This document shows, in pieces, positions 26,025 to 34,774 of a stretch of DNA of 64,000 bases; the stretch's first letter is position 1; the number at the start of each line of letters is the position of its first letter. The DNA is from a bacterium. Lineage in GTDB: Bacteria > UBP4 > UBA4092 > JAOAEQ01. The notes below the pieces were generated by a model, which saw only the letters and a program-made list of their open reading frames with translations, was not told the origin of the DNA and ran no database searches. A program made the translations under genes and the position numbers. The DNA is taken from NCBI GenBank assembly GCA_026416715.1, contig JAOAEQ010000012.1, forward strand, positions 30,179 to 94,178, in the 5' to 3' direction.

Positions 26025-28289
26025 ATGCGAAGATGTATCATTGCATTAATTATCGTTAGTAGTTACCTTTTTCATCATTCGTTGGTACTTTCTGAACCGA
26101 CCAGTAAAAAAGTTACTATACGCTATCTTACTTTTGAGACTTCATATCAGCAGATTCTAGGTGTTAAAAAAATTATTGCTGAATTTGAACGACGATTCCC
26201 CCATATAAAAGTTCAGCTTGAACCAAATTCGGAAGCTTCCCGTATTTTTCTCACGGATATGGCCGCGGGAACTCCTCCGGATGTAATGTATGTTACCACG
26301 GAATTTCTCGCCCAACTCGTGGCAAAACAAGGGTTGCTGAATCTTGACCCTTATGTTGCCCGGGATAGTATAGACTTTTCAGGGTTTTTCTCGCAATTAA
26401 CTACGACGTTAACATTTGACGGTCATCTCTATGCCTATCCAATCCATTTTTCTACAAACGCTCTGTTTTATAATAAAAAGTTGTTTGATAAAGCCGGAAT
26501 CCCTTACCCGGATGAAAGCTGGACTTGGGATACGTATAAACAAGCAGCAAAAATTTTGACCAAAGACACGAACGGCGACGGGAAAATAGACCAATTTGGA
26601 ACCTTGATCCCAGATTTTCGATTGCTAATTCCATCGTTCGGTGGACGTATATTTAATGACGATGCAACCCGATGTATTATCAATTCACCGGAAGCATTAC
26701 AAGCGGTAACCTGGGCAATGAGTTTGTATGGAAAAATGACCCCGACTACGCAACAGATTCAAGATACGAATGAAATGCAACTATTTGAAAATGACCGAAT
26801 CGCATTTTTCATTGGTCGAACCTGGCAATTAGCGCGATTATCTGAAACGATGAAAGATGCAGATTGGGATATTGCTCCTACGCCAAAAGGGAAAATCCGA
26901 TATTCTATACTTGCTGTTGGCGGGCATTGCATTGCTCGCGAAAGTAAACATCCGAATGAAACCTGGGAATTCGTTAAATTCTATTCGAGTGCAGAGGGAC
27001 AACGATTACTTGGCAAACAAAAAAACTGCGTTCCGGGAACGAGAGAAGTCGCATTCGATCCGAACTGTTTTATGAGTCCACCCCCGCAATCGATTCGAAT
27101 ATTTATTGATGCTGTAGCATATTCAACCATTGATATTCCGGATAAACCTTGGAAAACCGAATTTCTATCTCGTATCTGGGATTCGGTTAATGAAAATATT
27201 CGAACTCAACGAATTACTCCGGAACAAGGTTTGTTACAGATTGAGCAGAAGGCTAATAAGTTTCTCGATGAATTTCGCAACCGACCAAAACCAGTTTATA
27301 CCGGGAAACGGGTTCTCGTTGAAAAAAGTGCGCAATTTATTCCATATCTCGTTATGTTTGCAGGAATAATTTTTATGGGGATTGTAATTGTACGGCGTTG
27401 GTATCCATGGGTAGAAGGATATCTATTTATATCTCCCTGGTTAATCGGATTTATCGTTTTTACGTTCGCTCCAGTCATCGCTTCATTTCTCTTAAGTTTT
27501 GCTGAATATGATATTCTTACTGCCCCACGTTGGGTTGGTTTAACAAATTTTAAAAAATTATTTGCAGACCCGATTTTCCAAAAATCCTTGATTAATACCA
27601 TCTATTATAGTGTAATCACGGTACCACTGAGTTTGATTTTATCGCTTCTCCTTGCTATGCTGCTTAATGTAAAAATTCGTGGGAGTTATATCTTTCGCGT
27701 TATCTACTATTTACCAGCGGTAACTTCCGGAGTTGCAATCAGTTTATTGTGGCGGTGGTTGTTTAATCCAGATATCGGGTTGATTAATTATGTTCTAAGT
27801 TGGTTTGGTATCGAACCGCTTGGTTGGTTAACCTCGCCTAAGTGGGCTATGCCGGCAGTAATGATTATGTCTGTTTGGGGAAGTCTCGGTGGACCGATGC
27901 TCATTTATCTAGCAGGATTACAAGGTATCCCAGAACAACTTTATGAAGCTGCGGATTTAGACGGTGCAAATATATGGCAGCGGTTTCGGAACGTTACGAT
28001 TCCGATGTTAAGTCCAGCGATTTTCTTTAATCTGATTATGGCAATAATCGGGTCGTTCCAAGTATTTACTGCAGTTTATGTGATGACTAGCGGTGGCGCA
28101 TCAATTGAACCTGGTGGTCCCGCGAATTCAACGTTAGTGTATGTACTATATCTTTATCGGAATGCGTTCCGGTATCTCATTATGGGACAAGCATGTGCGA
28201 TGGCATGGTTTTTATTTTTAGTTATTTTAGGGTTGACGTTACTCAATTTTAAGCTTGCCCAACGTTGGGTACATTATGAACAAACATAA
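26025..28289 (+). CDS. Fused sugar ABC transporter: solute-binding protein plus MalF-type permease
   Basis: A 754-residue fusion. Residues 1-25 are a signal peptide/anchor; residues about 28-425 are a family 1 extracellular solute-binding domain (YLTFETSYQQILGVKKIIAEFERRFP; YPIHFSTNALFYNKKLFDKAGIPYP; AGGHCIARESKHPNETWEFV without a lipoprotein Cys). A transmembrane linker (FIPYLVMFAGIIFMGIVIV) leads into a complete MalF/UgpA-like permease (about 465-754, WVEGYLFISPWLIGFIVFTF) with the EAA loop EAADLDGANIWQRFRNVTIP. The binding protein would thus be tethered to the outer face of its own permease. The partner permease follows at 28369. No ATPase is nearby; a shared MsmX-like ATPase is inferred. 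Confidence 0.88.
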   Translation: MRRCIIALIIVSSYLFHHSLVLSEPTSKKVTIRYLTFETSYQQILGVKKIIAEFERRFPHIKVQLEPNSEASRIFLTDMAAGTPPDVMYVTTEFLAQLVAKQGLLNLDPYVARDSIDFSGFFSQLTTTLTFDGHLYAYPIHFSTNALFYNKKLFDKAGIPYPDESWTWDTYKQAAKILTKDTNGDGKIDQFGTLIPDFRLLIPSFGGRIFNDDATRCIINSPEALQAVTWAMSLYGKMTPTTQQIQDTNEMQLFENDRIAFFIGRTWQLARLSETMKDADWDIAPTPKGKIRYSILAVGGHCIARESKHPNETWEFVKFYSSAEGQRLLGKQKNCVPGTREVAFDPNCFMSPPPQSIRIFIDAVAYSTIDIPDKPWKTEFLSRIWDSVNENIRTQRITPEQGLLQIEQKANKFLDEFRNRPKPVYTGKRVLVEKSAQFIPYLVMFAGIIFMGIVIVRRWYPWVEGYLFISPWLIGFIVFTFAPVIASFLLSFAEYDILTAPRWVGLTNFKKLFADPIFQKSLINTIYYSVITVPLSLILSLLLAMLLNVKIRGSYIFRVIYYLPAVTSGVAISLLWRWLFNPDIGLINYVLSWFGIEPLGWLTSPKWAMPAVMIMSVWGSLGGPMLIYLAGLQGIPEQLYEAADLDGANIWQRFRNVTIPMLSPAIFFNLIMAIIGSFQVFTAVYVMTSGGASIEPGGPANSTLVYVLYLYRNAFRYLIMGQACAMAWFLFLVILGLTLLNFKLAQRWVHYEQT

Positions 28290-28293
28290 CATC

Positions 28294-28360
28294 GAGTGGA
28301 TAGTAACCAGGAGAATGAATACACGTTACTCTGTTCATTGACTCTTTGCTACTAACCACT
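28294..28360. repeat. Inverted repeat between the two sugar-permease genes
   Basis: AGTGGATAGTAAC near 28295 is complementary to GCTACTAACCACT (28348-28360), with weaker pairing inside. The element fills the spacer between the fused permease and the MalG-type permease and ends eight bases before the ATG at 28369. Confidence 0.55.
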
Positions 28361-28368
28361 GTTTTACC

Positions 28369-29220
28369 ATGGTCTGGATAGAAAGTAAAAAATATAGAAT
28401 AAAGATAGCGCATAGCATCGTGATTATTATATTGTCGTTAGGTGCCATTCTCTATCTCCTGCCGTTCTATTGGATGGTACGCACCTCGTTGATGGAATAT
28501 TCCCAGTTAAGTAAACTACCCATGGTGTGGATACCGCATCCATTACGACCGGAAAATTTCGTTCGGGCATTATCAATGATGGATTTTCCGGTTCTCCTGC
28601 GGAATACGTTAACGATAACGGGGTTTTCCTTGCTCGGTCAAATACTGTCTTGTTCACTAGTTGCGTTCGGATTTGCAAGATTGCGGTTTCCGGGGCGGGA
28701 ATTCTTATTCTTTTTAGTTTTAAGCACCATGATGCTCCCAGCGATGGTTACCGAAATTCCACGGTTCATTCTTTTCCAGCAACTCGGATGGATTGATACG
28801 TTTTACCCCTTAGTTATTCCGGCATTTTTCGGCGGCAGCGCATTTTTTATCTTCTTACTCCGTCAATTCTTTAGAACCATCCCGATAGATTTAGATGAAG
28901 CGGCACGGATTGATGGTTGCAGCTCTTTTCGCATCTATTCAACCATTATTCTACCGTTATCGAAACCGGTTCTCGCCACCGTGCTTATTTTCAGTTTCAT
29001 CTGGAACTGGAACGACTTCTGGGGACCGTTAGTGTATCTGCGGAGTGCGGATAAGAAAACGTTAGCGCTCGGTCTGCAGGTTTTCCAAGGATTATATCAG
29101 ACAGAATACCATCATCTTATGGCAGCATCACTCGTTGTTCTCTTACCAGTTCTAATTATCTTTATCGCTGCCCAACGATATTTTATTAAGGGGATAGTAA
29201 TGACCGGTTTGAAAGGTTAA
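28369..29220 (+). CDS. Carbohydrate ABC transporter permease (MalG/UgpE-like)
   Basis: A 283-residue inner-membrane permease with six predicted helices. The EAA loop that contacts the ATPase is EAARIDGCSSFRIYSTIILPL, and the N-terminal LYLLPFYWMVRTSLM and terminal IFIAAQRYFIKGIVMTGLKG are typical of MalG-type subunits. It pairs with the fused binding-protein/permease just upstream (79-base spacer). Substrate is unknown; the following dehydrogenase and esterase-like genes are not diagnostic. Confidence 0.92.
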   Translation: MVWIESKKYRIKIAHSIVIIILSLGAILYLLPFYWMVRTSLMEYSQLSKLPMVWIPHPLRPENFVRALSMMDFPVLLRNTLTITGFSLLGQILSCSLVAFGFARLRFPGREFLFFLVLSTMMLPAMVTEIPRFILFQQLGWIDTFYPLVIPAFFGGSAFFIFLLRQFFRTIPIDLDEAARIDGCSSFRIYSTIILPLSKPVLATVLIFSFIWNWNDFWGPLVYLRSADKKTLALGLQVFQGLYQTEYHHLMAASLVVLLPVLIIFIAAQRYFIKGIVMTGLKG

Positions 29221-29253
29221 AAGTTTCCTTGCAAAAATATAAAGGTATAAAAG

Positions 29254-29329
29254 AAGACGCTAGGAACGTAAAGATACCCCATATTTTGTGCGAGTGGAGT
29301 CGTTGCGTTTCATGGCGTTTTTCTGTGAA
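29254..29329. repeat. Inverted repeat before the MDR dehydrogenase gene
   Basis: AAGACGCTAGGAACG (from 29254) is roughly complementary to CGTTGCGTTTCATGGCGTTT (from 29301). The right arm ends about ten bases before the ATG at 29340. Pairing is imperfect, so this copy looks old. Confidence 0.45.
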
Positions 29330-29339
29330 ATAAAATAAT

Positions 29340-30368
29340 ATGAATAACCGAATGCATCAAATCGTTGTTAATCAGGAAGGAAAAATAGCGATTCGTCAAA
29401 TTGAGCCACCGAAATTGGAGAATAATCGAATTTTAGTTAAGGTGGAATACGGGACGATTAGCGTGGGAACCGAAACACTGATGATTCGAGCGGCGCGAAA
29501 TAATCCTCCGCAATCAGTCATTCCGCTTGGATATAGTGAAGCTGGAACTGTGTTAGAGGTTGGTACAGAAATTACCAATGTTAAACCAGGTGACCGTGTT
29601 GCCTGTTACGGGGCACCGTATGTTCATCATGCGGAAATTTTATCCGTTCCCAAACATTTATACTGCCCGATACCGGAACATGTATCTACGCGCGATGCTG
29701 CGTTTATCGCTATGGGAACGATTGCTATCCATGGCGTTCGACAATCTGGGTTGCGATTTGGTGAATCTGCGTTAGTTGTCGGATTAGGTCTTATTGGTCA
29801 GATGGTAAGCCAGGTTTGCGTAGCGGCTGGAGTTAAAACGATTGTTGCTGATTTAAATCCTGAACGGTTGCAGTTAGCGAAACAACTGGGGGCAGATGAT
29901 GCACTCAATCCGGCCGATGATAACTATCTAAACCAGATTAAAGCGTATACCGATGGACAAGGAGTAGATGCCGTGTTGCTCTGTTTAGCGACGAACTCAA
30001 AAAAACCTCTTGAACAAGCGTTTGATGCAGTTCGGTTCCGTGGGAAAATCGTTATTGTTGGCGTTCTGCCGTTAGAAATCAATCGTGACCAGTTTTTTGC
30101 TAAAGAAGCTGCGGTGCTGATTTCTCGGGCAGCCGGTGCTGGTCGGTATGACCCACGGTATGAAAAAGATGGGGTTGATTATCCTTATGGATATGTTCGC
30201 TGGACTGAACATCGGAACATGCAAGAGTTTATCCGATTATTATCCAAGGGATTGATTAAAGTCACACCGTTAATCAGTAGCGAGTATCCACTAGCTAAAA
30301 TTCCGGAGGTATACGAACAACTGTTAACCGGAACTCAGAATATATTGGGTATAGTTATAAAGTATTAA
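29340..30368 (+). CDS. Medium-chain dehydrogenase/reductase, zinc-independent type
   Basis: A 342-residue MDR-superfamily oxidoreductase. The GroES-like N-terminal domain has GTISVGTE where zinc enzymes have the catalytic Cys (GICGTD), and no structural four-Cys zinc lobe is seen. The NAD(P)-binding fold shows VVGLGLIGQMVSQVCVAAG and GADDALNP. It resembles the N-terminal half of the bi-domain oxidoreductases in which this fold is fused to a Gfo/Idh domain, often in sugar or polysaccharide loci; here it is free-standing. The substrate is unknown. Confidence 0.8.
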   Translation: MNNRMHQIVVNQEGKIAIRQIEPPKLENNRILVKVEYGTISVGTETLMIRAARNNPPQSVIPLGYSEAGTVLEVGTEITNVKPGDRVACYGAPYVHHAEILSVPKHLYCPIPEHVSTRDAAFIAMGTIAIHGVRQSGLRFGESALVVGLGLIGQMVSQVCVAAGVKTIVADLNPERLQLAKQLGADDALNPADDNYLNQIKAYTDGQGVDAVLLCLATNSKKPLEQAFDAVRFRGKIVIVGVLPLEINRDQFFAKEAAVLISRAAGAGRYDPRYEKDGVDYPYGYVRWTEHRNMQEFIRLLSKGLIKVTPLISSEYPLAKIPEVYEQLLTGTQNILGIVIKY

Positions 30369-30408
30369 GGAATACTAAAAGAATTTATCATCCGAAGAAA
30401 ATTTTCCT

Positions 30409-31224
30409 ATGGAAATCATTACCATTAAATCAACTGATGGGATTATGCTTGAAGCTGCTATCCATCGTGTACAACAGGATACTCCTCGTGGTTGTATCAT
30501 TCTCGCGCATGGAATCACCGCGAGTATGGATGAAGGAATCTTATTGCATCTTGCGGAGAAACTAACTAAAACTCGGTTTACTGTTCTTCGTTTTTCTTAT
30601 CGAGGACATGGGAAAAGCGGGGGTACGCAACGAGGTATGACCATCGCAGGGGAAATGCTCGACCTGCAAGCAGTTATCGATTTTACATTACAAGCATTCA
30701 ATCTGCCTATAGCGATAATAGCTATAAGTTTTGGTGCAGTTTCGACCTGTCTATCAATTCCCTTCATTAAACACCATATTCAAGGGATTGCATTTTGGAA
30801 TCCGGTACTTGATTTGCAACGAACGTTCATTCATCCGGAGGTTCCTTGGGGCAAGAAATATTTCAATAATGAAAATGTAAGCAAATTGATATCCGACGGT
30901 TTCATCTTGCTTAACGGTACATTTGAATTCGGTCGAGTTCTCTGGGAAGAAATGAAATGGTTAGATCCTTCTCGTTATTTCTTGGAATCATCTATACCAA
31001 CGATGATTGTTCATGGTGATTGTGACTCCTGTGTTCCTTACTCTATTTCTCGAGATGCAGCGCTACAAAATCGGTATTGTGATTTATTTACTATCGAGGG
31101 TTCAGACCATGGTTTTAGCGGAAAAGAAACTGAAGATAAGGTTATTGATATTACTATTAATTGGTTGATAGAGTTATCTACAAGAGATAAACCCCATAAA
31201 AGTTTACCCACAGTTTTTAACTAG
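30409..31224 (+). CDS. Alpha/beta hydrolase
   Basis: A 271-residue cytoplasmic hydrolase. The oxyanion-hole region is ILAHGITASMDEG, and the nucleophile elbow is AISFGA, with Ala instead of the usual first Gly of G-x-S-x-G. The acid is in HGDCDSCVPY and the His in EGSDHGFSGKE, completing a Ser-Asp-His triad. There is no signal peptide. It is related to the next gene but diverged (the two may be old paralogues). Esterase or acyl-peptidase activity is plausible; the substrate cannot be told. Confidence 0.82.
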   Translation: MEIITIKSTDGIMLEAAIHRVQQDTPRGCIILAHGITASMDEGILLHLAEKLTKTRFTVLRFSYRGHGKSGGTQRGMTIAGEMLDLQAVIDFTLQAFNLPIAIIAISFGAVSTCLSIPFIKHHIQGIAFWNPVLDLQRTFIHPEVPWGKKYFNNENVSKLISDGFILLNGTFEFGRVLWEEMKWLDPSRYFLESSIPTMIVHGDCDSCVPYSISRDAALQNRYCDLFTIEGSDHGFSGKETEDKVIDITINWLIELSTRDKPHKSLPTVFN

Positions 31225-31359
31225 CTAACAGTCTATTTGGGGAATAGTTATAAAGAAATGTTACATATAAACTGAAAGACTAGAGGAAGAGAGGACGAAA
31301 GAACAGAATCATGTTTGTGGTTCTTTGGTTATTTCGTGCTTACCTAATTATTTATCATT

Positions 31360-32115
31360 ATGGAAACACCGATAACTTTTAAAAATCAAGGGATGCAGAT
31401 GATTGGAATAATCCATCGTCCGGAAGGAAAATCAAATTGTCCGGCAGTAATTTTTTATCACGGATTCACAGGAAATAAAGCGGATGCTCATTGGGTATTC
31501 ACCAAATTCGCTCGAAAACTGGTTGAACACGGTATTGGCGCGTTTCGATTCGATTTTCGGCATTCGTGCGATAGTGAAGGAGATTTTAGCCAGATGACCA
31601 TATCCGGTGAAATTTCGGATGCAATTGTTGCCATTGATTATCTTTCAGTAGAACCGTGGGTTGACCGAACTCGAATCGGAGTATTTGGATTAAGTCTCGG
31701 CGGGTGTATTGCCGCTATTGTGTCCGGTCGAGATAGCCGAGTTAAATCAACGGTACTCTGGGCACCGGTTGCGAAACCGTGGGAAGATTTCTATAACGCT
31801 GGATTACCGAAACAAGACCTGCCGTTCGAAGAACAATCTGCGATATACATTGGGGCTGCGTTTCGCGAAGAATTACCCTTTATCCGACCGCTAGACGAGA
31901 TTATTAAGCGGAATCGACCGGTCTTGATTATTCATGGAACTGAAGATCAAACTATTCCCTATCAGCGAGGACAAGAGTTCGCTCAGGCACTGAACCAGAT
32001 CGGATGTAAAAATAAATTAATTTTGATCCCTGGTGGCGACCATACCTTTAGCAAGAAGATACATGAAGACAAAGTTATTGCAGAATCAGTTAAATGGTTT
32101 GTAGAAACTTTGTGA
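31360..32115 (+). CDS. Alpha/beta hydrolase, feruloyl-esterase/dienelactone-hydrolase-like
   Basis: A 251-residue hydrolase with FYHGFTGNKADAHWVF, nucleophile elbow GVFGLSLGGCIA, acid in IHGTEDQTIPY and His in GGDHTFSKKIHEDK, all in the expected order. The sequence resembles the small cytosolic feruloyl/cinnamoyl esterase-like hydrolases (EstE1/Cinn type). It follows the 30409 hydrolase with a 135-base spacer that holds a weak inverted repeat (about 31280-31345). Confidence 0.85.
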   Translation: METPITFKNQGMQMIGIIHRPEGKSNCPAVIFYHGFTGNKADAHWVFTKFARKLVEHGIGAFRFDFRHSCDSEGDFSQMTISGEISDAIVAIDYLSVEPWVDRTRIGVFGLSLGGCIAAIVSGRDSRVKSTVLWAPVAKPWEDFYNAGLPKQDLPFEEQSAIYIGAAFREELPFIRPLDEIIKRNRPVLIIHGTEDQTIPYQRGQEFAQALNQIGCKNKLILIPGGDHTFSKKIHEDKVIAESVKWFVETL

Positions 32116-32202
32116 TTTCAGTAGGGTAAATCGGTAAGAAGCACGGACTCAATGCAAAACCGCGTTCTTTCAACCTAACATTTGGTATATAGATACCTCA
32201 AT

Positions 32203-32382
32203 TTATTTGCCATGTTGAATTTTAACATTAGCTACTCTTCTTCGATAACCCCAGCAGAACGGACAAAACGTTTCAATTCGATTCATTAAGGATGCATAAT
32301 TACTATGCGGATATTTACGTTTGCAAATACATAAGGGACACCACGCACACACCTTTGCAAGGAAAGAGATAAGAATTTCCAT
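32203..32382 (-). CDS. Small Cys-rich putative zinc-binding protein
   Basis: A 59-codon reading frame with two Cys clusters: CAWCPLCICKRKYP near residue 13-26 and CPFCWGYRRR near residue 42. The spacing C-x2-C-x2-C...C-x2-C suggests a small zinc ribbon. It lies directly downstream of a decayed ferritin-like gene on the same strand. A convincing Shine-Dalgarno is missing, so its coding status is uncertain. The rest of the 32116-32700 region holds only this frame and the pseudogene. Confidence 0.4.
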   Translation of the reverse strand: MEILISFLAKVCAWCPLCICKRKYPHSNYASLMNRIETFCPFCWGYRRRVANVKIQHGK

Positions 32383-32423
32383 ATCTATTGTTCCCCAATT
32401 CCTTATCCTTAAAATATGTTACC

Positions 32424-32634
32424 CTAATATCCTGGAATCAATCTCGGTATGGCACCATGTTCTTTTTCTTCATGCATATTATGTTCAAAAATTTTTTGAG
32501 TGAAGAATCGCTTGTAGCTGCGATTCGTTCTTGATAATAATCAATCGCTTCAAGTTCTTCCCGTAATGATTTCCGAGCGCGTTCTCCATTGAGTGTTTTC
32601 AGGTAAGTTGTTCTCTAAGTTCAAAAAATGGCAT
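32424..32634 (-). pseudogene. Decayed encapsulin-type ferritin-like protein gene
   Basis: From an ATG at 32634 with a good GGAGGAAA Shine-Dalgarno, three frames read in series: MPFFELREQLT, then LNGERARKSLREELEAIDYY, QERIAATSDSSLKKF, then EHNMHEEKEHGAI. This is the core of the encapsulated-ferritin family (SLxEELEAxDWYNQR...LKxILxHNxxEEKEHA), including its EE, H and EEKEH iron-binding residues, but with two single-base frameshifts and a short, changed C-terminus. One shift lies in an A6-T5 run. No encapsulin shell gene is in the window. Family identification is from memory of the motif. Confidence 0.65.
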
Positions 32635-32703
32635 GTTAATATTTCCTCCGAACGTAGCTATTTTTATAACTGAAATCGAGATTGGTGAAATGGATTATAT
32701 ACA

Positions 32704-33132
32704 TTATCTTTTATACTTTATCCGGAATAGTTCTTGTTCTGGAGCTCTTAAGATAGTATACGATAAAACATTCATTTCTTCTTCATCGGGAGTAAGATTT
32801 TGTTTGAATAGCTGATACCATTTCGGATTAAACGATATGGTAACGGTTTTTTTAGTTGTAGTATTTTTTATTACCACCTTAACGGTATCGGTAAATTTTG
32901 TTATGCAGATGTTCGCTTTCCCATAGGTTGCTCCGGTTGCGAATTGAAGTCCATCTATCAAACAACGAACCGGCGGTTTATTTGGACAATGGACGGCAAT
33001 GTTAACCCCGAAATATTTTTTTGCGTTAGTTTCACGCAACCCAATAGCGCCCATCCGATATCCGAGCACTAAATAGGGACCGAGATGACCATGGAACTGA
33101 ATGAGTTGATTAAGTAACTTTTTTTCGTTCAT
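32704..33132 (-). CDS. FmdE-family protein
   Basis: A 142-residue protein of the formylmethanofuran dehydrogenase subunit E family (FmdE_N). The hallmark FHGHLGPYLVLGYRMG is at residues 13-28 and the Cys/Gly-rich CLIDGLQFATGATYGKANI at about 57-75. Many such proteins in bacteria are unlinked to methanofuran and occur with molybdenum, tungsten or nickel genes; their activity is unknown. The C-terminal zinc finger of the archaeal subunit is absent. It may be cotranscribed with the S-component-like gene 170 bases upstream. Confidence 0.82.
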   Translation of the reverse strand: MNEKKLLNQLIQFHGHLGPYLVLGYRMGAIGLRETNAKKYFGVNIAVHCPNKPPVRCLIDGLQFATGATYGKANICITKFTDTVKVVIKNTTTKKTVTISFNPKWYQLFKQNLTPDEEEMNVLSYTILRAPEQELFRIKYKR

Positions 33133-33304
33133 ATATGTTCCTTAGGATGGAGCACCACCTACTAGACGGTTAACACTCGTCAAATTTGGTTATATTCAGA
33201 TTGACCGCTTAAGACATTTCGGAAAATCTCGTTACCTGTTGGGTGGAAAAAGTATTTCTTTTCAAAAAATCACGCAGGTTACCAGATCGGAATATCTCTC
33301 CTAT

Positions 33305-33850
33305 TTATGCAGGAGCGAGCCCTCCCGGATGCTGGTTTTCTATCCAGTGGACAATGAGCGGAACCGCAACAATCGCCAAGATTATCCCGGGAATTCCTTT
33401 AACCAGCGAATACCAGTTCAACCACGGTTGCATTCTATTTGTCCAATCCAGCAATAGCAGAAATAGGGTTAAAACGAGTTTATCCGCAATACTCCCTAAT
33501 ATAACACTCCAATATCCTTTCATTTTATAGTGATTATAGCATAAGGAAATTGTATATGCATAAACGATTAGTTCTCCAGTTACCACCCAGAAGATTGGCG
33601 GTTCCATTGGCGGCATACCCATAACCAGATAAGAAAATAGCGGAATGATGAACGCTGCTAGGATTGCATACAATGGAGGAACTAAACAGCTGGTAATACC
33701 AGCGGGAATCCATAACGGTGTAAATATCCCGCCGATTCCCAAAAGATGGAACGGAAAGCTAAAAAATCCGCCGAAACCGGCGATTGCTCCCGCAATCAAT
33801 AATCTCTTGCTTAATGGCATCGAGATGACATCAACACTAGCATAACTCAT
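33305..33850 (-). CDS. ECF-type S-component-like membrane protein
   Basis: A protein of about 181 residues with five to six hydrophobic segments, e.g. LLIAGAIAGFGGFFSFPFHL and SIADKLVLTLFLLLLDW, and a GIPGIILAIVAVPLIVH C-terminus, matching the general plan of substrate-binding S components of ECF vitamin/metal transporters. Substrate cannot be told; the neighbouring NikR and FmdE genes suggest a metal-linked role. A TTG at 33859 would add three residues; the ATG at 33850 is preferred. No EcfA/EcfT genes are in the window. Confidence 0.5.
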   Translation of the reverse strand: MSYASVDVISMPLSKRLLIAGAIAGFGGFFSFPFHLLGIGGIFTPLWIPAGITSCLVPPLYAILAAFIIPLFSYLVMGMPPMEPPIFWVVTGELIVYAYTISLCYNHYKMKGYWSVILGSIADKLVLTLFLLLLDWTNRMQPWLNWYSLVKGIPGIILAIVAVPLIVHWIENQHPGGLAPA

Positions 33851-33894
33851 ATATAGCAACTTTCTTTTTTAAAATAGTTAAAACCAGAAAATCT

Positions 33895-33932
33895 GAGGGA
33901 AGAGAAATCGGAGACGATATTTCTCTTCCCTC
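33895..33932. terminator. Bidirectional-looking terminator hairpin
   Basis: A perfect 14-bp stem, GAGGGAAGAGAAAT / ATTTCTCTTCCCTC, with a 10-base loop, between the third pseudopilin and the S-component gene. On the minus strand it lies 57 bases past the pilin stop and would end the pilin message; a T-run follows on both strands. Confidence 0.75.
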
Positions 33933-33988
33933 TTTTTCAAAAGTAAACTTAGTAAGCAGTTATTAGGTATTTACCTGATATTATCCGG

Positions 33989-34606
33989 TTACATTCCGGG
34001 TTCTTGTCCCGGACAGGGGACACTTTCTGACCGGAGTTGACATCGAACCACATCACCGTTAGATACCGTTCCATTCGTCGGGTCATAAACCATATTATAC
34101 TTAATATCTTTGCCGCGGTCACCATCCGGACCCGCGCCGACCATCCGCCATTCACCCCACCGTGGATGAATCAGTTGTCCTGCCCAGGCTGGTGGACTAC
34201 TCCCGAAATTTGCAATATGTTGGACTAAATTAATATATTCATACTGTTTGATTTCTGGATGTCCGCTGGGTATTAAATTCGCAAACGGGTCTTCCGGGAT
34301 TCGGGTAATATATGCAATTGGAGTAGTTATCGCCTTACTGATAAACTGCATTTTATCGTTGATGTTATTTTGGATTGCCGGAAACTGATAACTATCATCA
34401 GCAGCAATTCTACCATAAATCGGATACCAGGTTTCATCAACATGATATGCTTCAATGCCAGTAGCTAACGTTGCCATATCACTTTTGACTCTGGATACTT
34501 TCGACCGAGTTTGTGCAGCGAGAAAATTTGGAATCGCGATTGCAGCAAGAATCGCAATAATCGCAACCACGATTAATAGCTCAATTAAGGTGAATCCCTT
34601 GTTCAT
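33989..34606 (-). CDS. Type IV pilin-like / GspG-type pseudopilin
   Basis: A 205-residue pseudopilin. The processed signal is MNKGFTLIELLIVVAIIAIL, followed by IPNFLAAQTRSKVSRVKSDMATL, TTPIAYITRIPEDPF, and the C-terminal VYDPTNGTVSNGDVVR also seen in the other two pilins of the window. It has its own promoter (34627-34655) and terminator, so it is inserted as an independent unit in the middle of a metal-related gene cluster. GGGAG lies eight bases before the ATG. Confidence 0.88.
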   Translation of the reverse strand: MNKGFTLIELLIVVAIIAILAAIAIPNFLAAQTRSKVSRVKSDMATLATGIEAYHVDETWYPIYGRIAADDSYQFPAIQNNINDKMQFISKAITTPIAYITRIPEDPFANLIPSGHPEIKQYEYINLVQHIANFGSSPPAWAGQLIHPRWGEWRMVGAGPDGDRGKDIKYNMVYDPTNGTVSNGDVVRCQLRSESVPCPGQEPGM

Positions 34607-34626
34607 AATTGATATCTCCCTAACCT

Positions 34627-34655
34627 ATAATATATGTTACCGAGTATTCTGCCAA
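34627..34655 (-). promoter_or_regulatory. Sigma-70 promoter of the third pseudopilin
   Basis: Minus-strand TTGGCA (34650-34655), 17-base spacer, TATTAT (34627-34632); the leader would be about 15-20 bases with GGGAG as ribosome site. Confidence 0.7.
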
Positions 34656-34774
34656 TAGATAGATATTCATCTCTTCAAGCGAAAGCCGTATATGCATCTA
34701 CCATTTCTATTATTTTACGATACTTCCGAATAAACATACGAAATAATAAATCGTGCTACGAGGGAACAAAAAAA

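Noticed and set aside
33133..33304. Metal or cofactor riboswitch upstream of fmdE
   Set aside because: The 170-base spacer has only short imperfect pairings and none of the conserved cores of known riboswitches that I can identify.
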